Notes: a model not told the origin generated them from the letters alone. 64,000 bases of DNA from Lachnospiraceae bacterium (GCA_015056765.1 SVFQ01000005.1:1-64000); one strand, 5' to 3'; positions 7,193 to 18,474 are shown, counted from the stretch's first letter. Numbers and translations are program-made.

Positions 7193-9394
7193 ATGAATAT
7201 CATCTGGCATGCAAAAACAAAACAGTTTCATCTGTATAACGACCAAATCAGCTACATCATGTATGTGCAGCCCAATGGGGAATTGGGGCAGTTATACTTT
7301 GGTAAGAGACTTCACGATACGGAAGATCTGATTTATTTGTCAGACCGTATAGGACTGTCTTTGGTAACCTATTATGACATGGAAAGTCAGTTTTCAATGG
7401 AATTGAATCGCCAGGAATACCCTTCCTTTGGAAGTGGAGACTTTTCGTCTCCGGCTTTTCGAATTCTGGAAGAAGACGGATCCAGTGTAACGAATCTAAA
7501 ACATGTGGGTCATGAAATCTATGCTTCCAAGAAGGCACTCCCGGGCTTGCCGGCACTCTATGGCACAGAGGAAGAAATCACTTCTTTGGAAATTCAGTTG
7601 CAGGATGAGAAAAACGGCATGCATGTGTTTCTGACCTACTCCATTTTCAGAGATTATCCGGTAATCGTAAGAAGTACCAGATTTGAAAATCGTGGAAAGT
7701 CAGAACTTGTACTGGATAGAGCCTTGAGCCTGTGTCTGGATCTACCGGATGCAGAGTATGAGTGGATGCAGTTCTCCGGAGCATGGGCACGTGAGAGACG
7801 ACCTATTACACGAAAAATCGACAAGGGCATCGTAGCCATCGAAAGTAAGCGAGGACACTCCAGCCCGAATCAGAATCCTTTTGTGATTTTGAAAAGAGCA
7901 AACACAGATGAGTTTGCGGGAGAAGCAATCGGTTTTTCCTTTGTGTATAGCGGCAATTTTTTAGCGCAAGCAGAGTGCGATACCTATGGAAAACTCAGAT
8001 TCCTCATGGGCATTCATCCGGATACCTTCTCCTGGAGTATGAAACCGGGAGAGAACTTCGTGACACCGGAAGTAGTGATGGCAAGAACAACCCAGGGACT
8101 GAATGACTTAAGCCAGACCTATCACAGCCTTTATAACAATCATCTGGTGCGTGGTAAATGGAAAAACCAGGAAAGACCCATTCTCTTAAATAACTGGGAA
8201 GCCACCTACATGGACTTCACGGAAGAAAGTATCCTGAAAATCGCTGCAAAAGCAAAAGAAGCAGGAGCAGAGCTTTTTGTTCTGGATGATGGCTGGTTTG
8301 GAAAGAGAAATGATGACCACAGAGCCCTTGGGGATTGGGTAGAAAATCCGGAAAAACTGCCAAATGGTATGAAAGGCTTGGCGGAAAAAGTGGTTGCCAT
8401 GGGCCTGAAATTTGGCTTTTGGATTGAACCGGAGATGGTGAACCCGGATAGTGATTTGTATAGAGCACATCCGGAATGGGCCATTGCAATTCCGGATAGA
8501 CATAAATCCTTGGGACGCTGGCAGATGGTGCTGGATTTCTCTAAAGAGGAAGTAGTGGATTACATCTATGGGATGCTGCATCGTATTATTAAGGACGCAC
8601 CTATCAGCTACATCAAATGGGATATGAATCGTACTTTGACAGAGTGTTTCAGTCAAGGACTACCTGCAAAAGAACAAGGCAAAGTCTATCACAAACATAT
8701 CTTGGGTGTGTACCGGCTTTATGAAAGATTAGAGGAGGCTTTCCCGGATATCCTTTTCGAATCCTGTTCCAGCGGTGGTGGTAGATTCGATGCAGGTATG
8801 CTCTACTATGCGCCACAGGCATGGTGTAGCGATAATACGGATGGGGAAGACCGAGTCATGATTCAGTATGGTACGACTTACGGATACCCGGTGTCCTCCA
8901 TAGGGGCACATGTGTCGGCGGTACCGAATCACCAAACCGGTAGAGTGGTGCCAATCACCATGCGTGGACATGTAGCCATGTTTGGCGCTTTTGGGTACGA
9001 ACTGGATTTAAACCGTCTGACGGAAGATGAGTTTGCCATGGTACAGGAGCAGATACGATTTGTGAAGGAGCATCGAAAGCTTTTACAGTATGGGAAATTC
9101 TACAGATTGCGTTCTCCTTTTGAAAAAAACCAGGCTGCATGGATGGTGGTTTCGGAGGATAAGAGCAAAGCGATTCTGGCGGTTTATACCATGAGGGCAA
9201 CGGTAAACATCATTCCGGGGCTTTTGAAACTGGATGGCCTTGATCCTGATAAGAAATATGGGGCAGGAGACAAGGAATACTACGGGGATGTCTTAATGGA
9301 AGCCGGAATTCCATTAAGAGATGATTGCATTCCCGGATATAACATGGGACACGATGGCAATTCTGCGATTTTGGTTTTGGAAGAGTGTAAATAA
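7193..9394 (+). CDS. Alpha-galactosidase, glycoside hydrolase family 36
   Basis: 733 residues, the normal length for bacterial GH36 enzymes, no signal peptide, so cytoplasmic. It hydrolyses terminal alpha-1,6-galactose from melibiose, raffinose or stachyose. Catalytic signatures are intact: KWDMNR with the nucleophile aspartate near residue 477 and WCSDNTD with the acid/base aspartate near 547. Also seen are FVLDDGWFG, the GFWIEPEMV motif and ESCSSGGGRFD. It is divergent from the AraC regulator and upstream of a sugar ABC importer lacking its own ATPase gene here. AAAGG lies upstream of the ATG. Confidence 0.95.
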   Translation: MNIIWHAKTKQFHLYNDQISYIMYVQPNGELGQLYFGKRLHDTEDLIYLSDRIGLSLVTYYDMESQFSMELNRQEYPSFGSGDFSSPAFRILEEDGSSVTNLKHVGHEIYASKKALPGLPALYGTEEEITSLEIQLQDEKNGMHVFLTYSIFRDYPVIVRSTRFENRGKSELVLDRALSLCLDLPDAEYEWMQFSGAWARERRPITRKIDKGIVAIESKRGHSSPNQNPFVILKRANTDEFAGEAIGFSFVYSGNFLAQAECDTYGKLRFLMGIHPDTFSWSMKPGENFVTPEVVMARTTQGLNDLSQTYHSLYNNHLVRGKWKNQERPILLNNWEATYMDFTEESILKIAAKAKEAGAELFVLDDGWFGKRNDDHRALGDWVENPEKLPNGMKGLAEKVVAMGLKFGFWIEPEMVNPDSDLYRAHPEWAIAIPDRHKSLGRWQMVLDFSKEEVVDYIYGMLHRIIKDAPISYIKWDMNRTLTECFSQGLPAKEQGKVYHKHILGVYRLYERLEEAFPDILFESCSSGGGRFDAGMLYYAPQAWCSDNTDGEDRVMIQYGTTYGYPVSSIGAHVSAVPNHQTGRVVPITMRGHVAMFGAFGYELDLNRLTEDEFAMVQEQIRFVKEHRKLLQYGKFYRLRSPFEKNQAAWMVVSEDKSKAILAVYTMRATVNIIPGLLKLDGLDPDKKYGAGDKEYYGDVLMEAGIPLRDDCIPGYNMGHDGNSAILVLEECK

Positions 9395-9396
9395 CC

Positions 9397-9434
9397 ATGT
9401 CGCAAATTGACATATTTTAACCACATATTGCCAT
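9397..9434 (+). promoter_or_regulatory. Operator 2 of the AraC-type regulator (ABC transporter promoter)
   Basis: ATGTCGCAAATTGACATAT starts 2 bp after the alpha-galactosidase stop codon and matches operator 1 at 16 of 19 positions, again with TGCCAT 32 bp from its start (9429-9434). A -10 TACAAT (9458-9463) lies 43 bp past the element. The near-equal geometry at two promoters supports a shared regulator. Confidence 0.65.
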
Positions 9435-9513
9435 CCCTTTTGAAACCGGATAAGGGTTACAATGAAGATGCAATTGAGTGGCAAGAAACTATCAATTTGT
9501 TTAGGAGGGTAAA

Positions 9514-10863
9514 ATGAAAAAGAAAGCGTTGGCAATGTTACTTAGTGTAGCAACAGTTCTGTCTATGGCAGGCTGTGGAGCAAGTGGGGCTGCTCCGGCG
9601 GCTGACACAGGCAGTGAGGCAGCAGCACCTGCAGCAGAGGCTCCTGCAGCTGAAGAAGAGGCTGAGCCTACTTCTATCGGCAGCAGCGTAGAGGGTGAAC
9701 TTACTGTTACCATTTGGGATGAAGGTCAGAGACCTGGTCTGCAGCAGATTGTGGATGAGTGGAGCGCACAGAGTGGCGTGAAAGCTACTATCCAGGTTGT
9801 AGATTGGAACAACTACTGGACACTTTTGGAAGCAGGCGCTACCGGTGGTGAACTTCCTGATGTATTCTGGATGCACTCTAACGTAGCACAGAAATACATG
9901 GAAAATGATCTGTTATTAGACTTAACAGATCGTATTGCAGCCAGCGACAAAATTGATATGGCAAACTACTATGATGGTATCGTAAAGCTGTATCAGTCTA
10001 ATGGCAAACAGTACGCAGTACCAAAAGATATCGATACCATCGCTCTTTGGTACAACAAGACCATCTTTGATGAAATGGGTGTAGCTTATCCGGATGATAC
10101 TTGGACATGGCAGGATTTTGCAGATGCAGCAAAGAAACTGACAAATGATGATCATTGGGGATATGCAATCGCACCGGGTAACAACCAGGAAGGTTATTAC
10201 AACACCATTTACTCCATGGGCGGATATGTCATCAGCGATGACAAAAAGAAATCCGGTATGGATGATCCTAAGTCCATCGAAGCTGTAAAACTTTTCACAG
10301 ATATGATTGCTGATGGCTCTTGCCCAGATTTGGCAACTGTATCTGAGACAGCTCCTAACGAACTTCTTTGCGCAGGCAAAGTAGCAATGTCCATCAACGG
10401 TTCCTGGATGCTTGCAGGCTATCGTGATAACGAATATGCAGCAGCTAACTGCGACGTAGCAGTTCTTCCTTATACCAAAGATCCTTCCGATCGTGTATCT
10501 ATCTACAACGGTCTTGGCTGGGCAGCAGCAGCTAACGGCAAAAACATCGATGCAGCTTGGAGCTTAATCGAGTATCTGGGATCCAAAGAAGCACAGATCA
10601 AACAGGCTGAACTTGGTGTAACAATGTCCGCATACATGGGCACATCTGATTCTTGGGTTAACAGCGTAGACTGCTTCGACTTGAATGGTCACATGAAGAT
10701 GCTGGATTCCAAATTGGTATTCAGACCATACTCCAGAAATACTACAGTATGGGAAGATATGATGATCGAAAAATTACAGGATGCATGGACCGGTGCAAAA
10801 CCTGTAGAAGATGTCTGCAAAGAAATCGCAGAAGAAATGAACAAGGACTTGGCTGAAGAATAA
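9514..10863 (+). CDS. Sugar ABC transporter substrate-binding lipoprotein
   Basis: 449 residues. Lipoprotein signal with lipobox MAGC (cysteine at about residue 21), followed by an Ala/Glu/Pro-rich linker (about 23-55) and a family-1 extracellular solute-binding fold (LTVTIWDEGQRPGLQQIVDEW, AGKVAMSINGSWMLAGY). Such proteins capture oligosaccharides outside the cell and deliver them to the MalF/MalG-type permeases encoded next. Given the GH36 neighbour, alpha-galactosides are the likely cargo. A GGAGG ribosome site lies 6 bp before the ATG. Confidence 0.92.
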   Translation: MKKKALAMLLSVATVLSMAGCGASGAAPAADTGSEAAAPAAEAPAAEEEAEPTSIGSSVEGELTVTIWDEGQRPGLQQIVDEWSAQSGVKATIQVVDWNNYWTLLEAGATGGELPDVFWMHSNVAQKYMENDLLLDLTDRIAASDKIDMANYYDGIVKLYQSNGKQYAVPKDIDTIALWYNKTIFDEMGVAYPDDTWTWQDFADAAKKLTNDDHWGYAIAPGNNQEGYYNTIYSMGGYVISDDKKKSGMDDPKSIEAVKLFTDMIADGSCPDLATVSETAPNELLCAGKVAMSINGSWMLAGYRDNEYAAANCDVAVLPYTKDPSDRVSIYNGLGWAAAANGKNIDAAWSLIEYLGSKEAQIKQAELGVTMSAYMGTSDSWVNSVDCFDLNGHMKMLDSKLVFRPYSRNTTVWEDMMIEKLQDAWTGAKPVEDVCKEIAEEMNKDLAEE

Positions 10864-10892
10864 ATCTATAGAAGGCTTCAAAGGAGATACCG

Positions 10893-11780
10893 GTGAAGAA
10901 GAAAACTTCAACAAGACAAAAAAGTGAATTTTTGTGGGGATGGATTTTTATCCTCCCCACAATGATAGGGTTGGCTGTTCTGAACTTCTATCCCATGATT
11001 GCCACGGTAAAACAAAGCTTTTACAAAACCGGTGATTTTGGTAAGGGCAATATCTACGTGGGACTGGAAAACTACAATCGAGTATTCGGGGATACAGAAG
11101 TATGGCAGTCTCTTTTGAATACTGTAAAGTATGCCGTGATTGAGGTGCCTTTTTCCATTATTTTTGCATTACTTTTGGCTGTGCTTTTGAATAAAAAGCT
11201 AAAGGGAAGAGATACCTTTAGAACCATCTTTTTCCTGCCTATGGTAGTGGCTCCTGCGGCAATTGCAATGGTATGGAAATGGCTGTATAACTCAAACTTC
11301 GGATTGATTAACAACGTATTCCATGTAAACGTAAAATGGATTTCAGATCCTAATCTGGCAATCTTTTCCATCGCCATTATTGGTATCTGGTCAGCCCTTG
11401 GTTACAACCTGGTTTTGTTCCTGGCTGGCTTGCAGGAAGTGCCAAGAGACTACTATGAGGCAGCTTCTTTGGATGGTGCAAATGGATGGGCACAGCTCAT
11501 GCACATTACAGTGCCGCTGATATCCCCTACGATTTTCTTTGTACTGGTTACTAGAGTAATCGGTGCCATGCAGGTGTTTGACTTGATCTATATGATGATT
11601 GATTTAAATAATCCCGCATGGAAAAAGACAGAGTCTCTTGTATTCCTATTCTACAAGTATTCCTTTGATCAAAGTAAAAAGGGATATGGCGCAACTGTTG
11701 TAGTGGTATTACTGGTTGTGATTATGATACTGACAGTGATTCAGCTAATTGGACAGAAAAAATGGGTTCATTATGAATAG
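10893..11780 (+). CDS. Sugar ABC transporter permease (MalF/UgpA type)
   Basis: 295 residues with six predicted TM segments, starting GTG at 10893 after AAGGAG. The cytoplasmic EAA loop is visible (YYEAASLDGANGWAQLMHITVPLI). It pairs with the following permease to form the channel. No ATPase gene is present in this operon; such importers often share a multi-sugar ATPase (MsmX-like) encoded elsewhere. Confidence 0.92.
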   Translation: MKKKTSTRQKSEFLWGWIFILPTMIGLAVLNFYPMIATVKQSFYKTGDFGKGNIYVGLENYNRVFGDTEVWQSLLNTVKYAVIEVPFSIIFALLLAVLLNKKLKGRDTFRTIFFLPMVVAPAAIAMVWKWLYNSNFGLINNVFHVNVKWISDPNLAIFSIAIIGIWSALGYNLVLFLAGLQEVPRDYYEAASLDGANGWAQLMHITVPLISPTIFFVLVTRVIGAMQVFDLIYMMIDLNNPAWKKTESLVFLFYKYSFDQSKKGYGATVVVVLLVVIMILTVIQLIGQKKWVHYE

Positions 11781-11792
11781 GAGCGTGAAGGT

Positions 11793-12617
11793 ATGAAAAA
11801 AACAATCAGTAATGTACTCATTTATATCGTTTTGATTCTGGTATCCATTATCATGCTGGTGCCTTTTGCATGGATGTTTCTGACAGCATTCAAGACCACG
11901 GCAGAAACCATGCAGGTAGATCCTTTCGTCATCGTTCCAAGCGTATGGCAGACACAGAATTTTGCCAATGTCATTCAGGCAATGGATTTCGTAAGGCTAT
12001 ATGCAAATACCTTGGCTATGGTGGCACTTCGTATTTTGTTTGCGGTTTTGACATCTACCTTGGCAGGATATGCCTTTGCAAGACTCCATTTCAAAGGGAA
12101 AAACTTAATGTTTACCCTGGTTCTGGTGCAGATGATGATTCCGGTACAGATTTATGTCATTCCGCAATATGTCATGGTCAGCAAAATGCATTTGACCAAT
12201 ACGGTTATGGGACTTGTATTCCCTGGTCTTGTATCTGCCTTTGGTACATTCCTTTTGAGGCAGGCCTACATGCAGCTTCCAAGAGATTTGGAAGAAGCGG
12301 CAATCTTGGATGGCTGTAATATACCACAAACCTTCTTGTATATTATGGCGCCACTGACGAAATCCGCCATGGTGGCACTGGGTATCTTTACTGCAGTGTT
12401 TGCTTATAAGGATTTGATGTGGCCAATGATTGTATGCCCGGATAATAGAGCAACGACGCTTGCCAGTGCACTGGCTAAAATGAATGGCCAGTATCAGCAG
12501 AAATATCCGGAACTGATGATGGCAGCCCTCATATCCTGCGTTCCCATGATTATCATTTATGTGATATTCCAGAAGCAGTTTATCGAAGGTATTGCGACTT
12601 CAGGTGGAAAATTATAA
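11793..12617 (+). CDS. Sugar ABC transporter permease (MalG/UgpE type)
   Basis: 274 residues, six TM segments, EAA loop DLEEAAILDGCNIPQTFLYIM. It starts 12 bp after the first permease and ends in a terminator, so it is the last gene of the alpha-galactoside transport operon. The conserved C-terminal tail (FQKQFIEGIATSGGKL) is typical of this family. Confidence 0.92.
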   Translation: MKKTISNVLIYIVLILVSIIMLVPFAWMFLTAFKTTAETMQVDPFVIVPSVWQTQNFANVIQAMDFVRLYANTLAMVALRILFAVLTSTLAGYAFARLHFKGKNLMFTLVLVQMMIPVQIYVIPQYVMVSKMHLTNTVMGLVFPGLVSAFGTFLLRQAYMQLPRDLEEAAILDGCNIPQTFLYIMAPLTKSAMVALGIFTAVFAYKDLMWPMIVCPDNRATTLASALAKMNGQYQQKYPELMMAALISCVPMIIIYVIFQKQFIEGIATSGGKL

Positions 12618-12629
12618 AAGACTTTTTGA

Positions 12630-12659
12630 AAGGCAGGAGCTCTGGTTCCTGCCTTTTTT
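12630..12659 (+). terminator. Intrinsic terminator of the sugar ABC operon
   Basis: AAGGCAGGA, loop GCTCTGG, TTCCTGCCTT followed by a run of T residues. Confidence 0.88.
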
Positions 12660-12671
12660 CTGTGAAGAAAT

Positions 12672-12685
12672 AAAACAAATGTTCT
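12672..12685. promoter_or_regulatory. Candidate LexA (SOS) box upstream of uvrB
   Basis: AAAACAAATGTTCT matches the Firmicute SOS consensus CGAACRNRYGTTYC at 11 of 14 positions with the AAC-N4-GTT core intact. A -10-like TATACT follows at 12717-12722. uvrB and uvrA are classical SOS genes, which raises plausibility; the first two and last bases deviate. Confidence 0.5.
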
Positions 12686-12781
12686 AAAATTCATAGATTT
12701 TTCACAGGGGAGGTGATATACTGAAAAGGCAATAATGGATTAGAATTGAAGTTTTCACGTATGTTTTGAGGAACCCAAAGG

Positions 12782-14758
12782 ATGGAGTTTAAGCTACACT
12801 CAGAATTTGCGCCTACAGGGGATCAGCCCCAGGCTATTAAAGAATTAGTAGATGGTTTCAAAGAGGGAAATCAGTTTGAGACATTACTGGGGGCCACCGG
12901 CTCCGGTAAGACTTTTACCATGGCCAATGTCATCCAGGCACTGAATAAACCTACCTTGATCATTGCCCATAATAAGACCCTGGCGGGCCAGCTCTATGGA
13001 GAGATGAAGGAGTTCTTTCCGGAAAATGCCGTAGAGTATTTTGTATCCTATTATGATTATTACCAGCCGGAGGCATATGTGCCTCAGTCTGATACCTATA
13101 TAGCGAAGGATTCCGCTATCAATGATGAGATTGATAAGTTGCGATTATCTGCCACTGCTTCTTTGACAGAGCGTAGAGATGTTATCGTGGTGGCGTCTGT
13201 ATCCTGTATCTATGGACTTGGCTCTCCGGATGAGTATAAGGAACTGACCGTGTCCCTTCGCCCCGGCATGATGAAGGACAGGGACGAGGTACTGAAGGAG
13301 CTGATTGCCATTCAGTATAAGCGCAATGATATGGAAGTAGAGCGTGGTACCTTCCGCGTTCGTGGGGATACGGTGGAAATCTATCCTGCCCAGGGCGGAG
13401 ATTATCTCATTCGTGTGGAGTTCTTTGGGGATGAGATAGACCGCATTATGGAAGTGGAGATTCTGACCGCAAAGCCGGTATCGGAATTGAACCATATCAT
13501 GATTTATCCTGCTTCCCACTATGTAGTGAAGCAGGAGACCATTAATCGAGCATGCGATGATATCGAAGCAGAATTAAAGGATAGAATCCAGTTTTTCAAG
13601 GGAGAAGATAAGCTTTTAGAAGCTCAGCGTATTTCCGAACGTACAAACTTTGATGTGGAGATGCTTCGCGAGACAGGCTTTTGCTCCGGTATCGAGAACT
13701 ACAGTAGACATTTAAACGGCTTACAGCCCGGGGCGACACCTTTTACCTTGATGGACTATTTCAAAGATGATTTCCTTTTGATCATCGATGAGTCTCATAT
13801 GACGGTACCCCAGATTGGCGCCATGTATCGAGGAGACAGGGCCCGTAAGACCACGCTGGTAGATTACGGATTCCGTTTGCCATCTGCACTGGATAATAGA
13901 CCGCTGAACTTCGATGAGTTCGAGGCGCACTTGGATCAGGTTATGTTTGTCAGTGCTACGCCTGCCAAGTATGAAGAGGAACATGAGCTCCTTCGCGCCG
14001 AGCAAATCATCAGACCCACAGGTCTACTGGATCCTGAAGTGACAGTGAAGCCGGTAGAGGGTCAGATCGATGACCTCTTAGGAGAGATTCGCAAGGAGAC
14101 CGGCAAAGGGAATAAGGTACTGGTGACTACTTTAACCAAGCGTATGGCTGAGGATTTGACAGAGTACTTAAGAGAAGCCGGTGTAAGGGTGAAGTATCTG
14201 CATTCTGACATCGATACCCTAGAGCGTGCACAGATCATTCGTGATATGCGTTTGGACGTATTCGATGTATTGGTAGGTATTAACTTACTTCGAGAAGGTC
14301 TGGATATTCCGGAGATATCTCTGGTGGCCATCATCGATGCAGATAAAGAAGGTTTCCTTCGTTCTGAGACATCACTGATTCAGACTATCGGTCGTGCTGC
14401 TCGTAACGCAGAGGGCCGTGTCATCATGTACGCGGACAATATGACAGATTCCATGAAGGCCGCCATCGAAGAGACCGAGAGACGTCGCAAGATTCAGATG
14501 GCTTATAATGAAGAGCATGGCATCACACCACAGACCATCAAGAAAGCGGTTCGTGATCTCATCGCCATTTCCAAGTCTGTGGCCAAAGAGGATGCTACCT
14601 TCCAGAAAGATCCGGAGTCTATGTCCAAGAAGGAATTGGAGAAGCTGATTGCGCAGGTGGAGAAGCGCATGAAAAAGGCGGCGGCAGAGCTGGACTTCGA
14701 ATCCGCCGCTACGCTGCGTGACCAGTTGTTTGATCTCAAAGTCAAGTACAACGGGTAG
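12782..14758 (+). CDS. uvrB: Excinuclease ABC subunit B
   Basis: 658 residues, full length. UvrB is the damage-verifying helicase-like subunit of nucleotide excision repair and is loaded by UvrA. Visible: Walker A GATGSGKT (about 38-45), the beta-hairpin region [12 protein letters not shown], motif [13 protein letters not shown], helicase motifs V/VI ([22 protein letters not shown]) and a C-terminal UVR domain (about 620-655) that binds UvrC. It is followed at 44 bp by uvrA, the usual pair. Confidence 0.98.
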   Translation: MEFKLHSEFAPTGDQPQAIKELVDGFKEGNQFETLLGATGSGKTFTMANVIQALNKPTLIIAHNKTLAGQLYGEMKEFFPENAVEYFVSYYDYYQPEAYVPQSDTYIAKDSAINDEIDKLRLSATASLTERRDVIVVASVSCIYGLGSPDEYKELTVSLRPGMMKDRDEVLKELIAIQYKRNDMEVERGTFRVRGDTVEIYPAQGGDYLIRVEFFGDEIDRIMEVEILTAKPVSELNHIMIYPASHYVVKQETINRACDDIEAELKDRIQFFKGEDKLLEAQRISERTNFDVEMLRETGFCSGIENYSRHLNGLQPGATPFTLMDYFKDDFLLIIDESHMTVPQIGAMYRGDRARKTTLVDYGFRLPSALDNRPLNFDEFEAHLDQVMFVSATPAKYEEEHELLRAEQIIRPTGLLDPEVTVKPVEGQIDDLLGEIRKETGKGNKVLVTTLTKRMAEDLTEYLREAGVRVKYLHSDIDTLERAQIIRDMRLDVFDVLVGINLLREGLDIPEISLVAIIDADKEGFLRSETSLIQTIGRAARNAEGRVIMYADNMTDSMKAAIEETERRRKIQMAYNEEHGITPQTIKKAVRDLIAISKSVAKEDATFQKDPESMSKKELEKLIAQVEKRMKKAAAELDFESAATLRDQLFDLKVKYNG

Positions 14759-14802
14759 ATGACAGTAAATTAGAGAATAGTTTATTTAGTAGAAAGAAAG
14801 AT

Positions 14803-17664
14803 ATGGCAGAAGAAAGAATTAAGATGCGCCCGAAAGAGTATATCAAGATAAGGGGTGCGAAAGAGCATAATTTAAAGGGTATTAGTGTGGATATCCCGAG
14901 AAATGAATTTGTTGTATTAACAGGCTTGTCTGGATCAGGAAAATCTTCATTGGCGTTTGATACCATTTATGCTGAGGGGCAGAGGCGGTATATGGAGTCG
15001 CTGTCGTCTTATGCGAGGATGTTTTTGGGGCAGATGGAGAAGCCGAATGTAGAGATGATTGAGGGGCTTTCTCCGGCGATTTCCATTGATCAGAAGTCTA
15101 CCAATCGTAACCCTAGATCTACGGTAGGTACGGTGACGGAGATTTATGATTATTTCCGTTTGCTGTTTGCTAGAATCGGTGTACCGCACTGTCCGAACTG
15201 CGGTAGAGAGATTAAGCGTACCACGGTGGATCAGATGGTGGATTACATCATGCAGATGGAAGATGGTACCAAGATTCAGCTTTTGGCGCCGGTGGTCAGA
15301 GGCCGTAAGGGCGAGCATGCCAAGGTGTTGGAGAAGGCACAGAAGAGTGGCTATGTCCGTGTGCGTGTGGATGGAAATCTGTATGATTTATCGGAAGAGA
15401 TTAAGCTTGAGAAGAATATCAAGCATAACATCGAAATCGTAGTGGATCGTTTGGTCATCAAAGAGGGTATTGAGAGACGTTTGACAGACTCTTTGGAGAC
15501 AGTGCTTTCTTTGGCAGATGGTCTTGCAGAAGTGGATGTGGTAGGTAAGAAGACTTTGACTTTTAGTCAGAACTTCGCTTGTCCGGATTGCGAGATTAGT
15601 ATTCCGGAGATTGAGCCTAGAAGCTTTTCCTTTAACAATCCATTTGGTGCTTGTCCTACCTGCAGCGGTCTAGGCTATAAGATGGAGTTTGATGATAGAT
15701 TGATTATTCCGGACCGTTCTCTCAGTATTCATGAGGGTGCAATCCAGGGGATGGGCTGGCAGTCCAGCAGTAAGGCAGGAAGCTTTTCCAATGCTTTATT
15801 AAATGCCCTGGCGAAAGAATACAAGTTTAGCTTAGACACCCCATTCCAGGATTTGACGCCGGAAGTACAGGATATGTTGATCCATGGTACAAAGGGTAAG
15901 GAAGTGAATGTACACTACACCGGTCAGCGTGGTAGCGGTGTATATCCGGTGGCTTTTGAAGGTATCTTGTTAAACATGGACCGTAGATATCGTGAGACTT
16001 TCTCTGAGACGGCGAAGGCTGAGTATGAGGAATTCATGCGTATTACCCCTTGCAAGGAGTGCGGTGGTAAGCGTCTTCGTAAGGAATCCCTAGGCGTAAC
16101 CATCTGTGGGAAAAATATCTATGACATGACGTTATTCTCCCTGAAGGATTTAAAGAAATTCATCGATGAGATGGAGCTGACGCCTCAGCAGCAACTTATC
16201 GGTAAGCAGATTCTGAAAGAAATCAATAATCGAGTAGGATTCTTGCTGGATGTAGGCTTGGACTATCTATCTCTTAGCAGAGCTACCGGTACGCTATCCG
16301 GTGGAGAGGCACAGCGAATCAGGCTGGCAACTCAGATCGGTTCCGGACTTGTAGGGGTGTGCTATATCCTGGATGAGCCAAGTATCGGCTTACATCAGAG
16401 GGATAATGATAAGCTCCTGGCTACCTTGAAGCACCTCCGTGACCTTGGAAATACCTTGATTGTGGTAGAGCATGACGAGGATACCATGTGGGCAGCAGAC
16501 CATATTGTGGATATCGGTCCCGGCGCAGGCTCTCATGGTGGAGAAGTGGTAGCTCAAGGTACTGCGGAAGAGATTTGTAAAGTGAAGGAGTCTATCACGG
16601 GACAGTACCTAAGTGGCGCTAAGCGTATCCCAGTACCATCCAAACGTAGAAAGCCTACAGGATTTATAACAGTAAAGGGTGCCAGAGAGAATAACCTGCG
16701 CAATATCGACGTAGATTTTCCACTAGGTGTCATGACCTGTGTAACCGGTGTATCCGGTTCCGGCAAGAGCTCTTTGGTGAATGAGATCCTGTATAAACAC
16801 CTGGCAGTGAAATTAAACCGCGCCAGATGCATCGCCGGTGAGCATGATGATGTGATAGGACTGGAGCAGTTGGATAAGGTCATCAACATCGACCAGTCTC
16901 CCATCGGTAGGACACCACGTTCCAATCCGGCTACCTATACCGGTGTATTTGATCAGATTAGAGACCTGTTCGCAGCGACCCAGGATGCCAAGGCCAAGGG
17001 CTATAGTAAAGGACGCTTTAGCTTCAATGTAAAAGGTGGACGATGCGAGGCCTGCAGTGGTGACGGTATTATCAAGATAGAAATGCACTTCCTGCCGGAC
17101 GTGTATGTGCCTTGTGAGGTCTGCGGTGGTAAGCGATATAACCGTGAGACTTTGGACGTGCTCTATAAAGGAAAGAGTATCTATGACGTACTGAATATGA
17201 CAGTAGAGGAAGCACTACACTTCTTTGAAAACATTCCTTCTATTCAGCGCAAGATTCAGACCTTATATGATGTAGGTCTTTCCTATATAAAACTGGGACA
17301 GCCTTCTACAGAGCTATCCGGTGGTGAAGCCCAGCGTATCAAGTTGGCTACAGAGCTGAGTAAGAGAAGCACCGGTAAGACCGTTTATATTTTGGATGAG
17401 CCTACTACCGGATTGCATTTTGCAGATGTGCACAAGTTGGTGGAGATTCTTCATCGCTTGGCAGACGGAGGCAACACAGTCATTGTCATTGAGCATAACT
17501 TAGATGTCATCAAGACAGCGGACTATATCATCGATATGGGACCGGAAGGTGGAGATGGCGGTGGTATGGTAATCGCCAAAGGTACACCGGAAGAAATCGT
17601 AAAAGTAAAGAAAAGCTATACAGGCCAGTATGTAAAACGCATGCTGGAGAAGGATAAACAGTAA
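14803..17664 (+). CDS. uvrA: Excinuclease ABC subunit A
   Basis: 953 residues. Two ABC ATPase modules: Walker [10 protein letters not shown] near residue 43 and GVSGSGKSS near 650, signatures [14 protein letters not shown] and [14 protein letters not shown], Walker [12 protein letters not shown] and [11 protein letters not shown]. Zinc modules CPDC...CPTC and CEAC...CEVC are complete. UvrA dimers find DNA damage and load UvrB. The gene is intact and probably co-transcribed with uvrB. Confidence 0.98.
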   Translation: MAEERIKMRPKEYIKIRGAKEHNLKGISVDIPRNEFVVLTGLSGSGKSSLAFDTIYAEGQRRYMESLSSYARMFLGQMEKPNVEMIEGLSPAISIDQKSTNRNPRSTVGTVTEIYDYFRLLFARIGVPHCPNCGREIKRTTVDQMVDYIMQMEDGTKIQLLAPVVRGRKGEHAKVLEKAQKSGYVRVRVDGNLYDLSEEIKLEKNIKHNIEIVVDRLVIKEGIERRLTDSLETVLSLADGLAEVDVVGKKTLTFSQNFACPDCEISIPEIEPRSFSFNNPFGACPTCSGLGYKMEFDDRLIIPDRSLSIHEGAIQGMGWQSSSKAGSFSNALLNALAKEYKFSLDTPFQDLTPEVQDMLIHGTKGKEVNVHYTGQRGSGVYPVAFEGILLNMDRRYRETFSETAKAEYEEFMRITPCKECGGKRLRKESLGVTICGKNIYDMTLFSLKDLKKFIDEMELTPQQQLIGKQILKEINNRVGFLLDVGLDYLSLSRATGTLSGGEAQRIRLATQIGSGLVGVCYILDEPSIGLHQRDNDKLLATLKHLRDLGNTLIVVEHDEDTMWAADHIVDIGPGAGSHGGEVVAQGTAEEICKVKESITGQYLSGAKRIPVPSKRRKPTGFITVKGARENNLRNIDVDFPLGVMTCVTGVSGSGKSSLVNEILYKHLAVKLNRARCIAGEHDDVIGLEQLDKVINIDQSPIGRTPRSNPATYTGVFDQIRDLFAATQDAKAKGYSKGRFSFNVKGGRCEACSGDGIIKIEMHFLPDVYVPCEVCGGKRYNRETLDVLYKGKSIYDVLNMTVEEALHFFENIPSIQRKIQTLYDVGLSYIKLGQPSTELSGGEAQRIKLATELSKRSTGKTVYILDEPTTGLHFADVHKLVEILHRLADGGNTVIVIEHNLDVIKTADYIIDMGPEGGDGGGMVIAKGTPEEIVKVKKSYTGQYVKRMLEKDKQ

Positions 17665-17685
17665 GGACTTGGAGAGAAGGACAAC

Positions 17686-18474
17686 ATGAGAATCATACTA
17701 ATCAGACACGGAGACCCGGACTACGAGCATGATACCCTGACAGAAAAAGGGCGTCGTGAAGCAGAGACTTTAGCTGCGCAGATTGAGACATTGGGAATTG
17801 ACGATATATATGTATCTTCCTTGGGAAGGGCGCAGGATACAGCGGCCTATTCCCTGAAAAAACTAGGAAAAGAGGCAGTGGCTACCTGCGAGTGGTTACA
17901 GGAGTTTACAGCCCAGTTTGATCCAAACCTGCCGGGAGCTCCGGTAGAAGCTTTTGCAGCCCATGAATATCGAAAGAATCCGGAGACAGGCAAGTATTAC
18001 ACCAGAGGTGTATGGGATATGTTGCCATCCTATTACAATCAGCATCCTGAACTTTTTGATAAGGATGCTTGGAGAACCTCCGATATCGCAAAGTACAGCA
18101 ATACGGTAGAAAAATACGATGGGGTAATCCGAGAATTCGACAAGCTGATTGCAAAGTATGGTTATATCAGAGACGGGCAGTGCTACAAATGTGAGCAGGG
18201 AAATGAAAAGACGATTGCCCTCTTCTGCCACTACGGAATCACCTCCGTACTTCTGTCTCACCTGTGGAATGTTTCTCCTTTTATGCCGCTACATTTCATG
18301 GTGGTGGCTCCTACAGCAGTCACAGAAATCGCTACAGAGGAAAGAGAAAAGGGAATCGCCACATTCCGTATGCTACGTATGGGAGATTTGACACACCTGA
18401 ACATGGCAGGAGAACCTGCCTCCAGATCTGCCAGATTCTGCGAAGTATATGAGAATCAGGATCAGAGACACTGA
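17686..18474 (+). CDS. Histidine phosphatase family protein
   Basis: 262 residues of the phosphoglycerate-mutase-like fold. The catalytic RHG is at IILIRHGDPDYE near the N-terminus, and the second histidine motif appears late as LFCHYGITSVLLSHL. A ~100-residue insert between them (GVWDMLPSYYNQHPELFDKD) is longer than in simple PGM-like phosphatases. Substrate is unknown. It starts 21 bp after uvrA with GGAGAGAAGG upstream and is followed by a terminator, so it is likely a passenger of the uvrBA transcript. Confidence 0.85.
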   Translation: MRIILIRHGDPDYEHDTLTEKGRREAETLAAQIETLGIDDIYVSSLGRAQDTAAYSLKKLGKEAVATCEWLQEFTAQFDPNLPGAPVEAFAAHEYRKNPETGKYYTRGVWDMLPSYYNQHPELFDKDAWRTSDIAKYSNTVEKYDGVIREFDKLIAKYGYIRDGQCYKCEQGNEKTIALFCHYGITSVLLSHLWNVSPFMPLHFMVVAPTAVTEIATEEREKGIATFRMLRMGDLTHLNMAGEPASRSARFCEVYENQDQRH

